Source: Clostridia bacterium | Lineage (GTDB): Bacteria > Bacillota > Clostridia > Christensenellales > UBA1242 | Assembly (NCBI GenBank): GCA_017539765.1 | Contig: JAFYCH010000109.1 | Location: 1-14,979, forward strand | Reading direction: 5' to 3' | Length of the DNA: 14,979 bases | Part shown: piece after piece, positions 1-6,965 of the stretch | How the letters are laid out: each line of letters begins with the position of its first letter | Numbering within the stretch: position 1 is the first letter of the stretch | Notes under the pieces: generated by a model | What the model was told of the DNA's origin: nothing | Database searches by the model: none | The model's input: only the letters and a program-made list of their open reading frames with translations | Made by a program: the position numbers and the translations under genes

Positions 1-1703
1 ATATATTAAAAAAATGTGGTATTCCTGTAAATGTTCAATATACAGAACAGCTTTTTGATGGCTACGATATGCAAATGCTATTATCATTTCTTAAGGTGAT
101 TGATAATCATAAAAATGATATGGCACTTTTTAGCAGTTTAAGCAATTTTGGCAAGCTGTCTTTTGAACAACTTGCAGAAATAAGATATAAGTATAAAAAT
201 GAAAAATTCTATTATGATGCAGTTGAAAAGTATTTGAAGGAAGTAGATGACGAAATTTCACAAAAACTAAATATGTTTTTTCAAAAGGTTCAACAATATA
301 GAACAAATTGTATGCATCAAAAAATAGATGAAATAATAAGTTCAATAGTTTTAAATGAAAAGCTTGATGAATATTTTGCAATCAATAACTATGGCGAAAA
401 ATTTGAAAGTCACAAAAAACTTCTTTTGTCACACATTCAAAGCATCAAGGATTACAGTCTAAGTGAATATGTTCAATACGTTGAAAACTTTGGCAAAGAT
501 ATAAGTTATGATGTAAGCATAAAAGACGGCGAAAATGCAGTTACTATAACAACCATTCATGGCAGCAAGGGATTAGAGTATCCTGTAGTATTTTTGATTG
601 GTACCGGAAAGGCTTTTGGAAAGCAAATTGACCGAGAAAAGATTTTAATGGATAACGATTGGGGTATTTCAATGTCTAGTTTTGACAGAGAAAATCATTT
701 AGCATATGAAAATCTCATTAAAAAAACATTTAAACTTAAAATTAAAAATGAAGAAAAGAAAGAAGAAAAACGTCTATTATATGTTGCGCTTACAAGACCT
801 AAAAATTATCTTACAATAATTGGTTCTGCTAAACTTGACGATTTAAAGGAGTTGGATACTCAAACAAAAATTCAAAAAGCAGATTCTTATTTAAAGTGGA
901 TTATTGGTGCTTTTAATGAAAATGATATTAAAAAGTTTACAGATAGCAAGTGTCTTTTAAAAGATATTGGTGGTTGCAAAGTTAAACTTGTGATAGAAAC
1001 TCCGACATATGAATTCGAACAAAAAAATATAAACGAAGAATATGAAAATAAAGTTAAAGTAAACAAAACGAAATTTTGTGAGATATTGTATCAAAAATTT
1101 GCACACAGTGACTTATCAAAAAAGAATTCTGTTACTCAGATTATGGAAGAAGAGAATCATTATAATATATCAGATTTCTATTATTTAAAAGATGATAGGT
1201 CAAAAGATGAAGATTTTCTTGCTGTGGGTACGGCATATCATAAGTATATGGAGTTGCTAAATTTCTGCGATGATGAAAATAATATAAAACAGCAAATTGA
1301 AGATTTAAAAAGCAAAAATATGCTTACAAAAGAAGAGTGTATGCTTGTAGATGAAAAACAGATTATTGATGCCATTAAGAATATAAATGAGATTGTAACA
1401 AATCGAGACATTGTCTTAAAAGAACAACAATTTTTGTCATATATACCAGCAAATGAATTGGTAAATTCTCAACAAAATTATAAAATATTGCTTCAAGGTG
1501 TTGCAGATTTAATCATCATAAAAGAAGATGAAATATATCTTGTAGACTACAAGACAACAAAGGCAAAAAGTCCGGAAAATCTAAAGAAAACCTATAGTAC
1601 ACAACTTAATATATATGCCAAAGCAATAGAGAATTTTTATCAAAAAAAAGTCTCAAAAAAGATGATATATAGTTTTTATTTGAACAAACTTTTAACAATT
1701 TGA
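1..1703 (+). CDS. addA: ATP-dependent helicase/nuclease subunit A, AddA (5'-partial)
   Basis: C-terminal half of AddA, the helicase-nuclease subunit of AddAB, which resects double-strand DNA ends for RecA-dependent repair. The reading frame is open from base 3 (first full codon ATA) through the ATG at base 69, so the gene begins upstream of the window; about 566 of a usual ~1200 residues are present. Counting that ATG as residue 1: a UvrD-family motif (TTIHGSKGLEYP) lies near 161-172 and the arginine-finger motif (RLLYVALTRP) near 235-244. The RecB-family nuclease follows: GTAYH at 387-391, then G-V-A-D480, D493-Y-K495, and Q512-L-N-I-Y516. The catalytic Asp, Asp and Lys are intact. It ends with TGA. 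The partner addB would be expected upstream and is not visible. I see no clear terminator before the next promoter. AddA rather than PcrA is indicated by the fused nuclease domain. Confidence 0.94.
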   Translation, partial: ILKKCGIPVNVQYTEQLFDGYDMQMLLSFLKVIDNHKNDMALFSSLSNFGKLSFEQLAEIRYKYKNEKFYYDAVEKYLKEVDDEISQKLNMFFQKVQQYRTNCMHQKIDEIISSIVLNEKLDEYFAINNYGEKFESHKKLLLSHIQSIKDYSLSEYVQYVENFGKDISYDVSIKDGENAVTITTIHGSKGLEYPVVFLIGTGKAFGKQIDREKILMDNDWGISMSSFDRENHLAYENLIKKTFKLKIKNEEKKEEKRLLYVALTRPKNYLTIIGSAKLDDLKELDTQTKIQKADSYLKWIIGAFNENDIKKFTDSKCLLKDIGGCKVKLVIETPTYEFEQKNINEEYENKVKVNKTKFCEILYQKFAHSDLSKKNSVTQIMEEENHYNISDFYYLKDDRSKDEDFLAVGTAYHKYMELLNFCDDENNIKQQIEDLKSKNMLTKEECMLVDEKQIIDAIKNINEIVTNRDIVLKEQQFLSYIPANELVNSQQNYKILLQGVADLIIIKEDEIYLVDYKTTKAKSPENLKKTYSTQLNIYAKAIENFYQKKVSKKMIYSFYLNKLLTI

Positions 1704-1723
1704 TAATAATTCTATTATTATGT

Positions 1724-1752
1724 TTGACAAATCTCCAAACAAATTTTATACT
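1724..1752 (+). promoter_or_regulatory. Sigma-A promoter of the coiled-coil membrane protein gene
   Basis: A perfect -35 box TTGACA (1724-1729) is followed after exactly 17 nt by TATACT (1747-1752), five of six to consensus. A start near 1759 gives a 5' leader of about 28 nt containing the ribosome binding site AAAAGGGGA (1772-1780), 6 nt before the ATG at 1787. The gene therefore has its own promoter rather than depending on addA transcription. Confidence 0.85.
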
Positions 1753-1786
1753 ATTAATAATCCAATGAAACAAAAGGGGAAGATTT

Positions 1787-4564
1787 ATGTTATTAGACGT
1801 ATTTGATTCTATAATAAATTTATTCGGCCAAGTAAGTGAATCTATTGGTTTAAGTTTACTTGCTGTTGCAGGCCTTTCTTTGATGCTATTAACAATTGTT
1901 GTTAGTTTTTTGGTAACACAATTTTCAATAGAAATCAAAACTGCAAAGGCTGTTGAAAAAATAAACAAATATCTTGAACTTAATCCATTTATCACTGATG
2001 AAAATTTGGTTGAGTTTAATAAACTTATGAAGCACATTCCTGCTCCAATGAGACTTCAATGGCAACAATACATGGTTAATCGTGACAAAAAGCCAAGTGA
2101 GTTTTTCACAGAGCATAATTGCATCGAAAAACCATTCAAAACAAGTGCCTATGCAAGTCAAATTGTTGCAGTTAGAGTTTTTACTGTTTGCATAAGTATT
2201 TTGGTTTTCCTCTTCAGCAGTGCATATTTTGTAAGAACTAATAATGCTGTGTTTACATTCTCAGCTGTTTTGTCTAGTTTGTTAATTTCTGGTGTAATTG
2301 GACTTGTTGGTGCTTTATATACATTGTTTTTGAAAGCAAGAAGAAATTCTTCTCTCAGCGAACTTTATTACAACTTTGCTGACTATCAAAAATATATGGA
2401 CAGAGCATGCACATCACTTCCTGACTATGTAGATTATGAAATTTTGTTTACAAGAAAAGAAATCACTTCTGGCATTCCTGTTTTGCAAGAATATTTAAGA
2501 CAAAGAGCATTGTACGAGCAAGAACAAATCAACAAAGCAAAAGAAAGTCAAGTTCAACACGAGCACTATGACTTCTCATCACTAGGCATCAACGGAAGCC
2601 TTATTATGGAAAAGTCAATGGAGCAGTGCGAGTTCTTTACTGGAAACAGAAAGAGAATAGAGGCAGAAATTGCAAGCATTCAAGGTGAAAAAGATATTCT
2701 TGAAAGACAAAATGATGAAAAGAATAAAACAACTCAAAGAAAGTTGAGAGATATTCAAGAATCACTTGATAGATTAAAAGAAAAACTTGACGCCACAACC
2801 AGTATGGTTTTGAGCAACGATTTAAGAAAGCAAAGAGAAAACGAAATTCAAAAGCAACGTCAACTTGAAAAAGAATCTGCAGAGCAAAGCAAAAAATATG
2901 ATGACGACAGAAAAAAGCTTGACGAGCAAATCGCCGCAAAAAGAGAAGAACTTGAACAAATCAGAAAACAAGTTGAATCAACAATTATTGTTGAGTTTAA
3001 GCTTTATGCTGACAAGATATATGAAGAACTCAAAGGCGTAGCAGATGCTCAAATCAAAGAAGAAATAGACAAACTTACTGCAGAAAAAACACAACTAGAG
3101 CAAACACTTGAAGAAAAAGATAGATTGTTTGTTGAAAAATCAACAGTTTGCGATGAAAAGAGCGAAAAGATTGATGAGTATGAAAAACAAATCGCAGAAA
3201 ATGCAGAACTTGTAAAAGAAGCAGAACAAATCAAAAACGAATTTACAAAGACTTCTAGTCAAAAAGATAGAGAGATTTTTGATACAAAGAAGCAACTTGA
3301 AAGCAGAAATCTTGAAATTGAAAAGAAAGACAGAATAATTGCAGACCAAAAACAAAAAATCAAAGAACTTAAAAAGAAAAAACAAGTTTATGTAAACAGA
3401 TTCTTTGATATGAATGGACAAGAATTCTTCTACAACGAAGATGGTGAACCATATTATATAGATAGCTATGGCTACAAGAGTGCAGTTCCTGAAGATAAGG
3501 TGCAAGAATACAAGAAACCAGAAATTGGTGAGTATTTGGAACCAGAAGAGAGAGTATATGAAAGTGCCGAGCCGGAACAATTTGAAGAAAGACCACTTGC
3601 CGAGCCAGAACAACCTGATGCTTCTGGTGAACCAATGGATTTAGGCTTTACAGACGCTGACATCTTTGCAGCACTCAATGAAGAACCTGCAGAAGAAAAA
3701 CCAGCAGAAGAGCAAACACAAGAGCAAGTTGAAGATCAACCTGCTGGAGATGTTGAACCTGAGTTCCATAAGGCTGTATATGATTTTCAATGGGAAAACA
3801 GCAATGCAAGTAAGCCGGAAGATTTCTTAAAAGAAGAACAAGAAGAGGTTACGGAAGAACAACCGACAGAAGAACAAGAAGCACCACAAGATGAGTTAGA
3901 TGAACTTGATAATCTTGTTGCTGAACCTGTCGAAGTTCCTGCCAAAGAAGAACAACCACAAGAGGTTGAAGAACCAACAGAAGAACATGTCGAAGAGAAT
4001 GTTGAAGAAGAAAAGCCGGAAGAAGAACCTGCAGAAAATGTGCAAGACGAGTTAGACGAACTTGATAAACTTATTGCAGAACAAAATGCAGAACTTGAAA
4101 AACATAATCAAGACTTGTCAAAGCAACTTGAAGATACTCAAAAGGTGGCAGAAAGCGAGCCTGAAGTTCCTGCTGAAGAACCTGCTCAAGAGCCAGAAAA
4201 GAAAGAAAAACCAAAGAAGAAGACATCGGCAAAGAAATCTTCTACAAAGAAGGCTCCAGCCAAAAAGACAACTGCAAAAAAAGCACCTGCAAAGAAAAAA
4301 TCTGGCAACGGAAACGGAAATAAAGGTGGCAGTGCACCAAAGAAAGCACCTGCAAAGAAAGCAGCACCAAAAAAGGCTGCACCAAAAAAGGCAGAGCCAA
4401 AGAAAAAAGCACCAGCCAAAAAAACTCCAGCAAAAAAAGAGCCAAAGGCATCAAAGCCAGAAAAAGAGTATAAAAAGGCAGTTCAAGATGCAATAACATT
4501 TAATTTAGATATGTTTAATCAACAACTTCAAAATGCAATTGATGATATTGATAAAGATAACTAA
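1787..4564 (+). CDS. Membrane-anchored coiled-coil protein with acidic region and histone-H1-like lysine tail
   Basis: I do not recognise a named family. Predicted layout (925 aa): membrane segments near 20-46, 128-149 and 155-183, with a soluble loop of about 80 residues between the first and second. Flanking charges (acidic N-terminus; KTAK and KARR after segments 1 and 3) suggest N-terminus out and everything after 183 in the cytoplasm. Residues about 275-530 are a Lys/Glu/Gln-rich coiled coil. An aromatic patch follows (FFDMNG, FFYNEDG, YYIDSYGY; 539-563). Residues about 566-800 are Glu/Pro/Gln-rich, with QDELDELD at 701 and 753. Residues about 805-890 are Lys/Ala/Pro-rich with repeated PAKK/AAPKK units, resembling histone-H1 tails of nucleoid proteins. 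The end (894-925) looks like an amphipathic helix. The topology recalls MotA/TolQ/ExbB-type proteins, but I see no convincing motif. It forms its own transcription unit. A membrane-to-DNA or membrane-to-RNA tether is inference only. Confidence 0.9.
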   Translation: MLLDVFDSIINLFGQVSESIGLSLLAVAGLSLMLLTIVVSFLVTQFSIEIKTAKAVEKINKYLELNPFITDENLVEFNKLMKHIPAPMRLQWQQYMVNRDKKPSEFFTEHNCIEKPFKTSAYASQIVAVRVFTVCISILVFLFSSAYFVRTNNAVFTFSAVLSSLLISGVIGLVGALYTLFLKARRNSSLSELYYNFADYQKYMDRACTSLPDYVDYEILFTRKEITSGIPVLQEYLRQRALYEQEQINKAKESQVQHEHYDFSSLGINGSLIMEKSMEQCEFFTGNRKRIEAEIASIQGEKDILERQNDEKNKTTQRKLRDIQESLDRLKEKLDATTSMVLSNDLRKQRENEIQKQRQLEKESAEQSKKYDDDRKKLDEQIAAKREELEQIRKQVESTIIVEFKLYADKIYEELKGVADAQIKEEIDKLTAEKTQLEQTLEEKDRLFVEKSTVCDEKSEKIDEYEKQIAENAELVKEAEQIKNEFTKTSSQKDREIFDTKKQLESRNLEIEKKDRIIADQKQKIKELKKKKQVYVNRFFDMNGQEFFYNEDGEPYYIDSYGYKSAVPEDKVQEYKKPEIGEYLEPEERVYESAEPEQFEERPLAEPEQPDASGEPMDLGFTDADIFAALNEEPAEEKPAEEQTQEQVEDQPAGDVEPEFHKAVYDFQWENSNASKPEDFLKEEQEEVTEEQPTEEQEAPQDELDELDNLVAEPVEVPAKEEQPQEVEEPTEEHVEENVEEEKPEEEPAENVQDELDELDKLIAEQNAELEKHNQDLSKQLEDTQKVAESEPEVPAEEPAQEPEKKEKPKKKTSAKKSSTKKAPAKKTTAKKAPAKKKSGNGNGNKGGSAPKKAPAKKAAPKKAAPKKAEPKKKAPAKKTPAKKEPKASKPEKEYKKAVQDAITFNLDMFNQQLQNAIDDIDKDN
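4364..4392 (+). repeat. 15-nt tandem repeat in the lysine-tail coding region
   Basis: GCACCAAAAAAGGC occurs at 4364-4377 and again at 4379-4392, a 15-nt period encoding A-P-K-K-A twice. Flanking DNA (about 4200-4460) is full of looser copies of AAR-AAR-GCA/CCA with A5-A7 runs. The region is low-complexity at both DNA and protein level, so copy number could change by slippage without breaking the frame. Confidence 0.8.
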
Positions 4565-4574
4565 AAAATCAAAC

Positions 4575-4601
4575 ATTCCTAGCTTCCTAGGAATTTTTTT
4601 T
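4575..4601 (+). terminator. Intrinsic terminator of the coiled-coil protein gene
   Basis: A perfect 8-bp stem ATTCCTAG (4575-4582) / CTAGGAAT (4587-4594) with loop CTTC runs into eight T residues (4594-4601), 11 nt after the stop codon. It lies between two convergent genes. On the minus strand the same stem is followed by GTTTGATTTTTT, so it may also work weakly for the PRC-barrel gene. Confidence 0.93.
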
Positions 4602-4638
4602 GTGCAAAAAATTAGATAAATTTTAATATTTGATATAT

Positions 4639-5349
4639 CTATGTTAGGCTATATGTGGTCAGTTCTTTCAATTTGCCATTTTGACTTGCGGCATCAATAA
4701 TGTGGCTAGTGATTTTGCTTTGTTTTTTTGCAATAAGTTGACCATTTTCGGCATACAAATTTTGACCAACTTTTCTGCCAATCAAAAAGTCAAAACTGGT
4801 TGTCAAAACTTTTTTTGGCACAACAATTTGTTTGGGCTCTGTTTCCATAATTTCAACCAAATTGTTTGTTGCGCTGTTTGTTTTTACTTTGTTTGGTGCA
4901 AAAGTCGATAGTTTTGTAGTTTTATTTTCTTTTTGAATTATAATATTTTTACCAATTGATAAAATTAATTTTTTATCCAAAATATTTTGAGTTTTTAGTA
5001 AGATGTTTTTCACATGTAATCTGTTGTCAAATTCAATGTCAAAAACTTTGTCAATAAACTTTCCGGTTTGAGAATAAACTTTGTAGCCGACCAGACTAAA
5101 CTGTTTTTGAATTATGGTATTAGCTAAAATGATATGTTCACTATTTTTCAACATAATTGCATCTTTGTTAAAAGAGTATATGCTTTTTACATCAACAAGT
5201 TTTTCTTCTTGATTTTCGTCATCAAAAATTTCAAGCCATAGTGCTTTTTGAAATTTGTCATCAAGCAAGATGTTTTTTACATAGCCTTCGATTTGTGCCT
5301 CAAAAATATTTATCACTGGTTTGCCTAAAAGTTCAGATAGTTTTTCCAC
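4639..5349 (-). CDS. PRC-barrel domain protein
   Basis: 236-residue protein with two PRC-barrel-like segments. Residues about 3-58 read LSELLGKPVINIFEAQIEGYV onward, with the usual 'name-location, link-to-next-strand' pattern. Residues about 86-140 begin LVGYKVYSQTGKFIDKVFDI. After a variable linker (about 141-183), residues 188-232 form a third conserved-looking unit (LIGRKVGQNLYAENGQLIA, then ITSHIIDAA). PRC barrels are small beta domains found in RimM, in photosynthetic reaction-centre subunit H and in sporulation proteins of the YlmC/YmxH type, and generally bind a protein partner. No signal peptide or membrane segment is seen, so it is probably cytoplasmic. The start is GTG at 5349, supported by ACGGAGGT four bases upstream; no ATG fits better. 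It ends with TAG. It is convergent with the coiled-coil gene and divergent from the SPFH gene. The specific function is unknown. Confidence 0.87.
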   Translation of the reverse strand: MEKLSELLGKPVINIFEAQIEGYVKNILLDDKFQKALWLEIFDDENQEEKLVDVKSIYSFNKDAIMLKNSEHIILANTIIQKQFSLVGYKVYSQTGKFIDKVFDIEFDNRLHVKNILLKTQNILDKKLILSIGKNIIIQKENKTTKLSTFAPNKVKTNSATNNLVEIMETEPKQIVVPKKVLTTSFDFLIGRKVGQNLYAENGQLIAKKQSKITSHIIDAASQNGKLKELTTYSLT

Positions 5350-5392
5350 AAGACCTCCGTTTTTATATTTATATGTCTTTGTTTTTAACTAT

Positions 5393-5398
5393 ATTATA
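5393..5398 (-). promoter_or_regulatory. Possible -10 box of the PRC-barrel gene
   Basis: On the minus strand TATAAT sits at 5398-5393, about 44 nt upstream of the GTG start, within a 131-nt divergent intergenic region. The position 17 nt upstream of it reads GATTTT, a poor -35 box, so the call rests on the -10 element alone. Confidence 0.35.
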
Positions 5399-5445
5399 TT
5401 TTGTTTATATTTTCTAAAATCTTTTTGTTATGTTCTGATTTATTA

Positions 5446-5474
5446 TTGATACTCTAAAAATTATGTGATATAAT
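5446..5474 (+). promoter_or_regulatory. Extended -10 promoter placing the transcript start at the SPFH start codon
   Basis: TTGATA (5446-5451, five of six to TTGACA), a 17-nt spacer, then TATAAT (5469-5474) preceded by TGA, which gives the extended -10 element TGnTATAAT. Normal spacing from the -10 box puts the first transcribed base at about 5480-5482, on the ATG at 5481. No Shine-Dalgarno sequence lies between promoter and ATG. Confidence 0.82.
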
Positions 5475-5480
5475 AACGAT

Positions 5481-6611
5481 ATGGGAATATTTTCTTGGTT
5501 CAAAAACCTTTTCAAAAAAGGTATTTCACTTGCAGAAGTAAACGAAAAGCAACTTGTTGCATTGGTAAGAGATAATGCAAAAATAAAGTTTGGCACCAGC
5601 ATAGACGTAAGGCCAAATTTTTTGGCAGTGCTTGTTTATAAAAATAAGATTATGGACACTTTTGCGGAAGGTAGATATAGACTAGACATTCCAACAATGC
5701 CACTTCTTTCAAGATATCAAAAACTTGCAAAGCCAAACAAGAAAGGGGATCTTCCAAAAAAGTTTAAAGTTGATGTGTATTTTGTAAACTTGAAGACCTT
5801 TACAAACTTCGATTTTAACAATTGTATTGTTCACATAAAAAATAAAATTTACAAAAATCTTAATGTTTTTATTGATGGAAACTATGGTTTTCAGGTCACC
5901 AGTCCAATTGACTTTTTGGAAGCACTTTTCACGCAATATGGTGTAGTGAAAGATAGTGTTGCAAAGGCAGAACTCACAGACTGGGTTTGCCGCCTTGTTT
6001 CAAAAAGACTAGAGAAAAAACAGCCAACTGTTGAAATGCTTTACAAAATGGACCCATCTTGTTTTGACGGGCTTTTAGATTATATCAACAAAGATATTGC
6101 TGATTGTGGAATTAAACTTTCTGGTTTAAACATTACAAAAGTTAAATTTCCAAAACGAATTTATAAAAGAATTTCAATTGGTCAAGAAAAACTTGAAAAG
6201 GAAGAAATTCCACAATACACAGGTGAAATGCTTATTATGGATAATCATGTTCAAAAAGCACAACAAAGCGATTTTGCTAACGATATGAACAATGTTTATA
6301 AAGGTCAAGCCGAAAAGATAGAGCAAGATATGCAAAGTAAGTTTTATGTTACAAACAGTCAAGGTATTGATTATTCAGATGCTGGCAATATTCAAACAGA
6401 AAGCAGTGATCAAGTCAGCCAAAACATTTCAAACAACAATGTGATGTCAGATGTTAGTTTTGTAGATGGCGAGATTGTGGCAAAACAGCCAGAGCCTGAT
6501 AAGGAAAAGCCAGTTGTGCAAAAGGTGTTTGAATACAAAAAGTGTTCTGTTTGTGGAGCACTTAACGCAAAGGACAGCGAGATTTGTTTTGCCTGCAAGA
6601 ATAAAATTTAA
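5481..6611 (+). CDS. SPFH (band 7) / YdjI-like protein with C-terminal zinc ribbon
   Basis: 376-residue protein of the SPFH 'virion core protein'/YdjI type. The N-terminus (MGIFSWFKNLFKK) is an amphipathic, basic-aromatic helix likely to touch the membrane. Residues about 36-235 carry the SPFH pattern: IDVRPNFLAVLVYKNKI, F-A-E-G-R-Y-R-L-D (61-69), P-T-M-P-L-L, and a VDVYFVN strand at 97-103. A linker rich in Gln, Ser and Asn (about 250-345) leads to a zinc ribbon C355-x2-C358-x10-C369-x2-C372. B. subtilis YdjI belongs to this group and is encoded beside a PspA-family membrane-stress protein; the exact role is unsettled. The start at 5481 is chosen because the N-terminus matches the family, although no ribosome binding site precedes it; the promoter implies a leaderless mRNA. 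The small DUF1858 gene follows after 19 nt and is probably co-transcribed. Confidence 0.88.
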   Translation: MGIFSWFKNLFKKGISLAEVNEKQLVALVRDNAKIKFGTSIDVRPNFLAVLVYKNKIMDTFAEGRYRLDIPTMPLLSRYQKLAKPNKKGDLPKKFKVDVYFVNLKTFTNFDFNNCIVHIKNKIYKNLNVFIDGNYGFQVTSPIDFLEALFTQYGVVKDSVAKAELTDWVCRLVSKRLEKKQPTVEMLYKMDPSCFDGLLDYINKDIADCGIKLSGLNITKVKFPKRIYKRISIGQEKLEKEEIPQYTGEMLIMDNHVQKAQQSDFANDMNNVYKGQAEKIEQDMQSKFYVTNSQGIDYSDAGNIQTESSDQVSQNISNNNVMSDVSFVDGEIVAKQPEPDKEKPVVQKVFEYKKCSVCGALNAKDSEICFACKNKI

Positions 6612-6630
6612 ACAAAATAAAGGATTTATT

Positions 6631-6831
6631 ATGAATAAAATACAAATAACAAAAGATATGACTTTAAGTGAAGTTTTAGCATACAGAAATCAAGCACCAC
6701 AAATTCTGCTTGGTTTTGGCATGCATTGTTTTTCTTGCCCAATCAGCCAAATGGAAACACTTGAAGAAGCTGCGGAGGTGCACGATTGTGATTTAAACCT
6801 TTTGCTTGAAAAACTCAACGAAATAGACTAA
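6631..6831 (+). CDS. DUF1858 / hybrid-cluster-protein-associated redox disulfide domain protein
   Basis: A 66-residue protein that is one complete DUF1858-type domain: ITKDMTLSEVL at 6-16, then LLGFGMHCFSCPIS with C33-F-S-C36, then ETLEEAAEVH. The paired cysteines in G-M-H-C-x2-C-P define the family, which is found next to hybrid-cluster proteins and other redox genes and is taken to be a thiol/disulfide or metal-binding module. A third cysteine, C53, is also present. The ATG at 6631 is preceded by AAAGGAT about 7 nt upstream and gives exactly the domain. The frame remains open upstream inside the SPFH gene, but that part is a shadow. No hybrid-cluster gene is visible in the window. The gene lies 19 nt after the SPFH stop and just before a terminator, so the two form a short unit. 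Confidence 0.88.
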   Translation: MNKIQITKDMTLSEVLAYRNQAPQILLGFGMHCFSCPISQMETLEEAAEVHDCDLNLLLEKLNEID

Positions 6832-6844
6832 TTATATGATATTT

Positions 6845-6871
6845 AAAGGAGGTCCCAAACTTCCTTTTTTT
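6845..6871 (+). terminator. Intrinsic terminator after the SPFH-DUF1858 unit
   Basis: AAAGGAGGT (6845-6853) pairs with ACTTCCTTT (6859-6867) in nine base pairs including one G-U, with loop CCCAA. The 3' arm runs into seven consecutive T residues (6865-6871). It starts 14 nt after the DUF1858 stop and insulates the ribosomal operon from upstream transcription. The AAAGGAGGT here is stem, not a ribosome binding site; no gene starts after it. Confidence 0.85.
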
Positions 6872-6930
6872 ATTTATTATTATAAATATATATACTCATT
6901 AAAATTCATTAAAAAAATATAAAAAAAGGG

Positions 6931-6959
6931 TTGACACAGAAAAAGCGTTGTTGTATAAT
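6931..6959 (+). promoter_or_regulatory. Main S10 operon promoter (full consensus)
   Basis: TTGACA (6931-6936), 17 nt, TATAAT (6954-6959): a perfect sigma-A promoter. The roughly 60 bases upstream (6872-6930) are almost pure A/T with long A-tracts, as expected of an UP element contacting the RNA polymerase alpha subunits. Predicted start about 6966. This strength suits a long, highly expressed ribosomal protein operon. Confidence 0.93.
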
Positions 6960-6965
6960 ATCAAA

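Noticed and set aside
1704..1720. TAATAAT/ATTATTA hairpin right after addA
   Set aside because: A seven-pair A/T-only stem with no following T-run is too weak to call an intrinsic terminator; it may be chance in A/T-rich sequence.
4062..4496. Lys/Arg/Gln-rich open frame in another frame over the lysine tail, with long minus-strand frames at 4186-4499
   Set aside because: Low-complexity AAR/GCA/CCA codons leave other frames open by chance. There is no binding site, and the real frame continues through to a stop followed by a terminator.
1787..4564. Calling the coiled-coil protein ZorA or a Zorya defence component
   Set aside because: The topology is similar, but no family motif is convincing, and no ZorB-, ZorC- or ZorD-like gene lies next to it. 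The neighbours are addA and a PRC-barrel gene.
6466..6630. N-terminal extension of the DUF1858 gene back into the SPFH gene
   Set aside because: The extra residues are the SPFH coding DNA read in another frame. The ATG at 6631 has a binding site and gives precisely the conserved domain.
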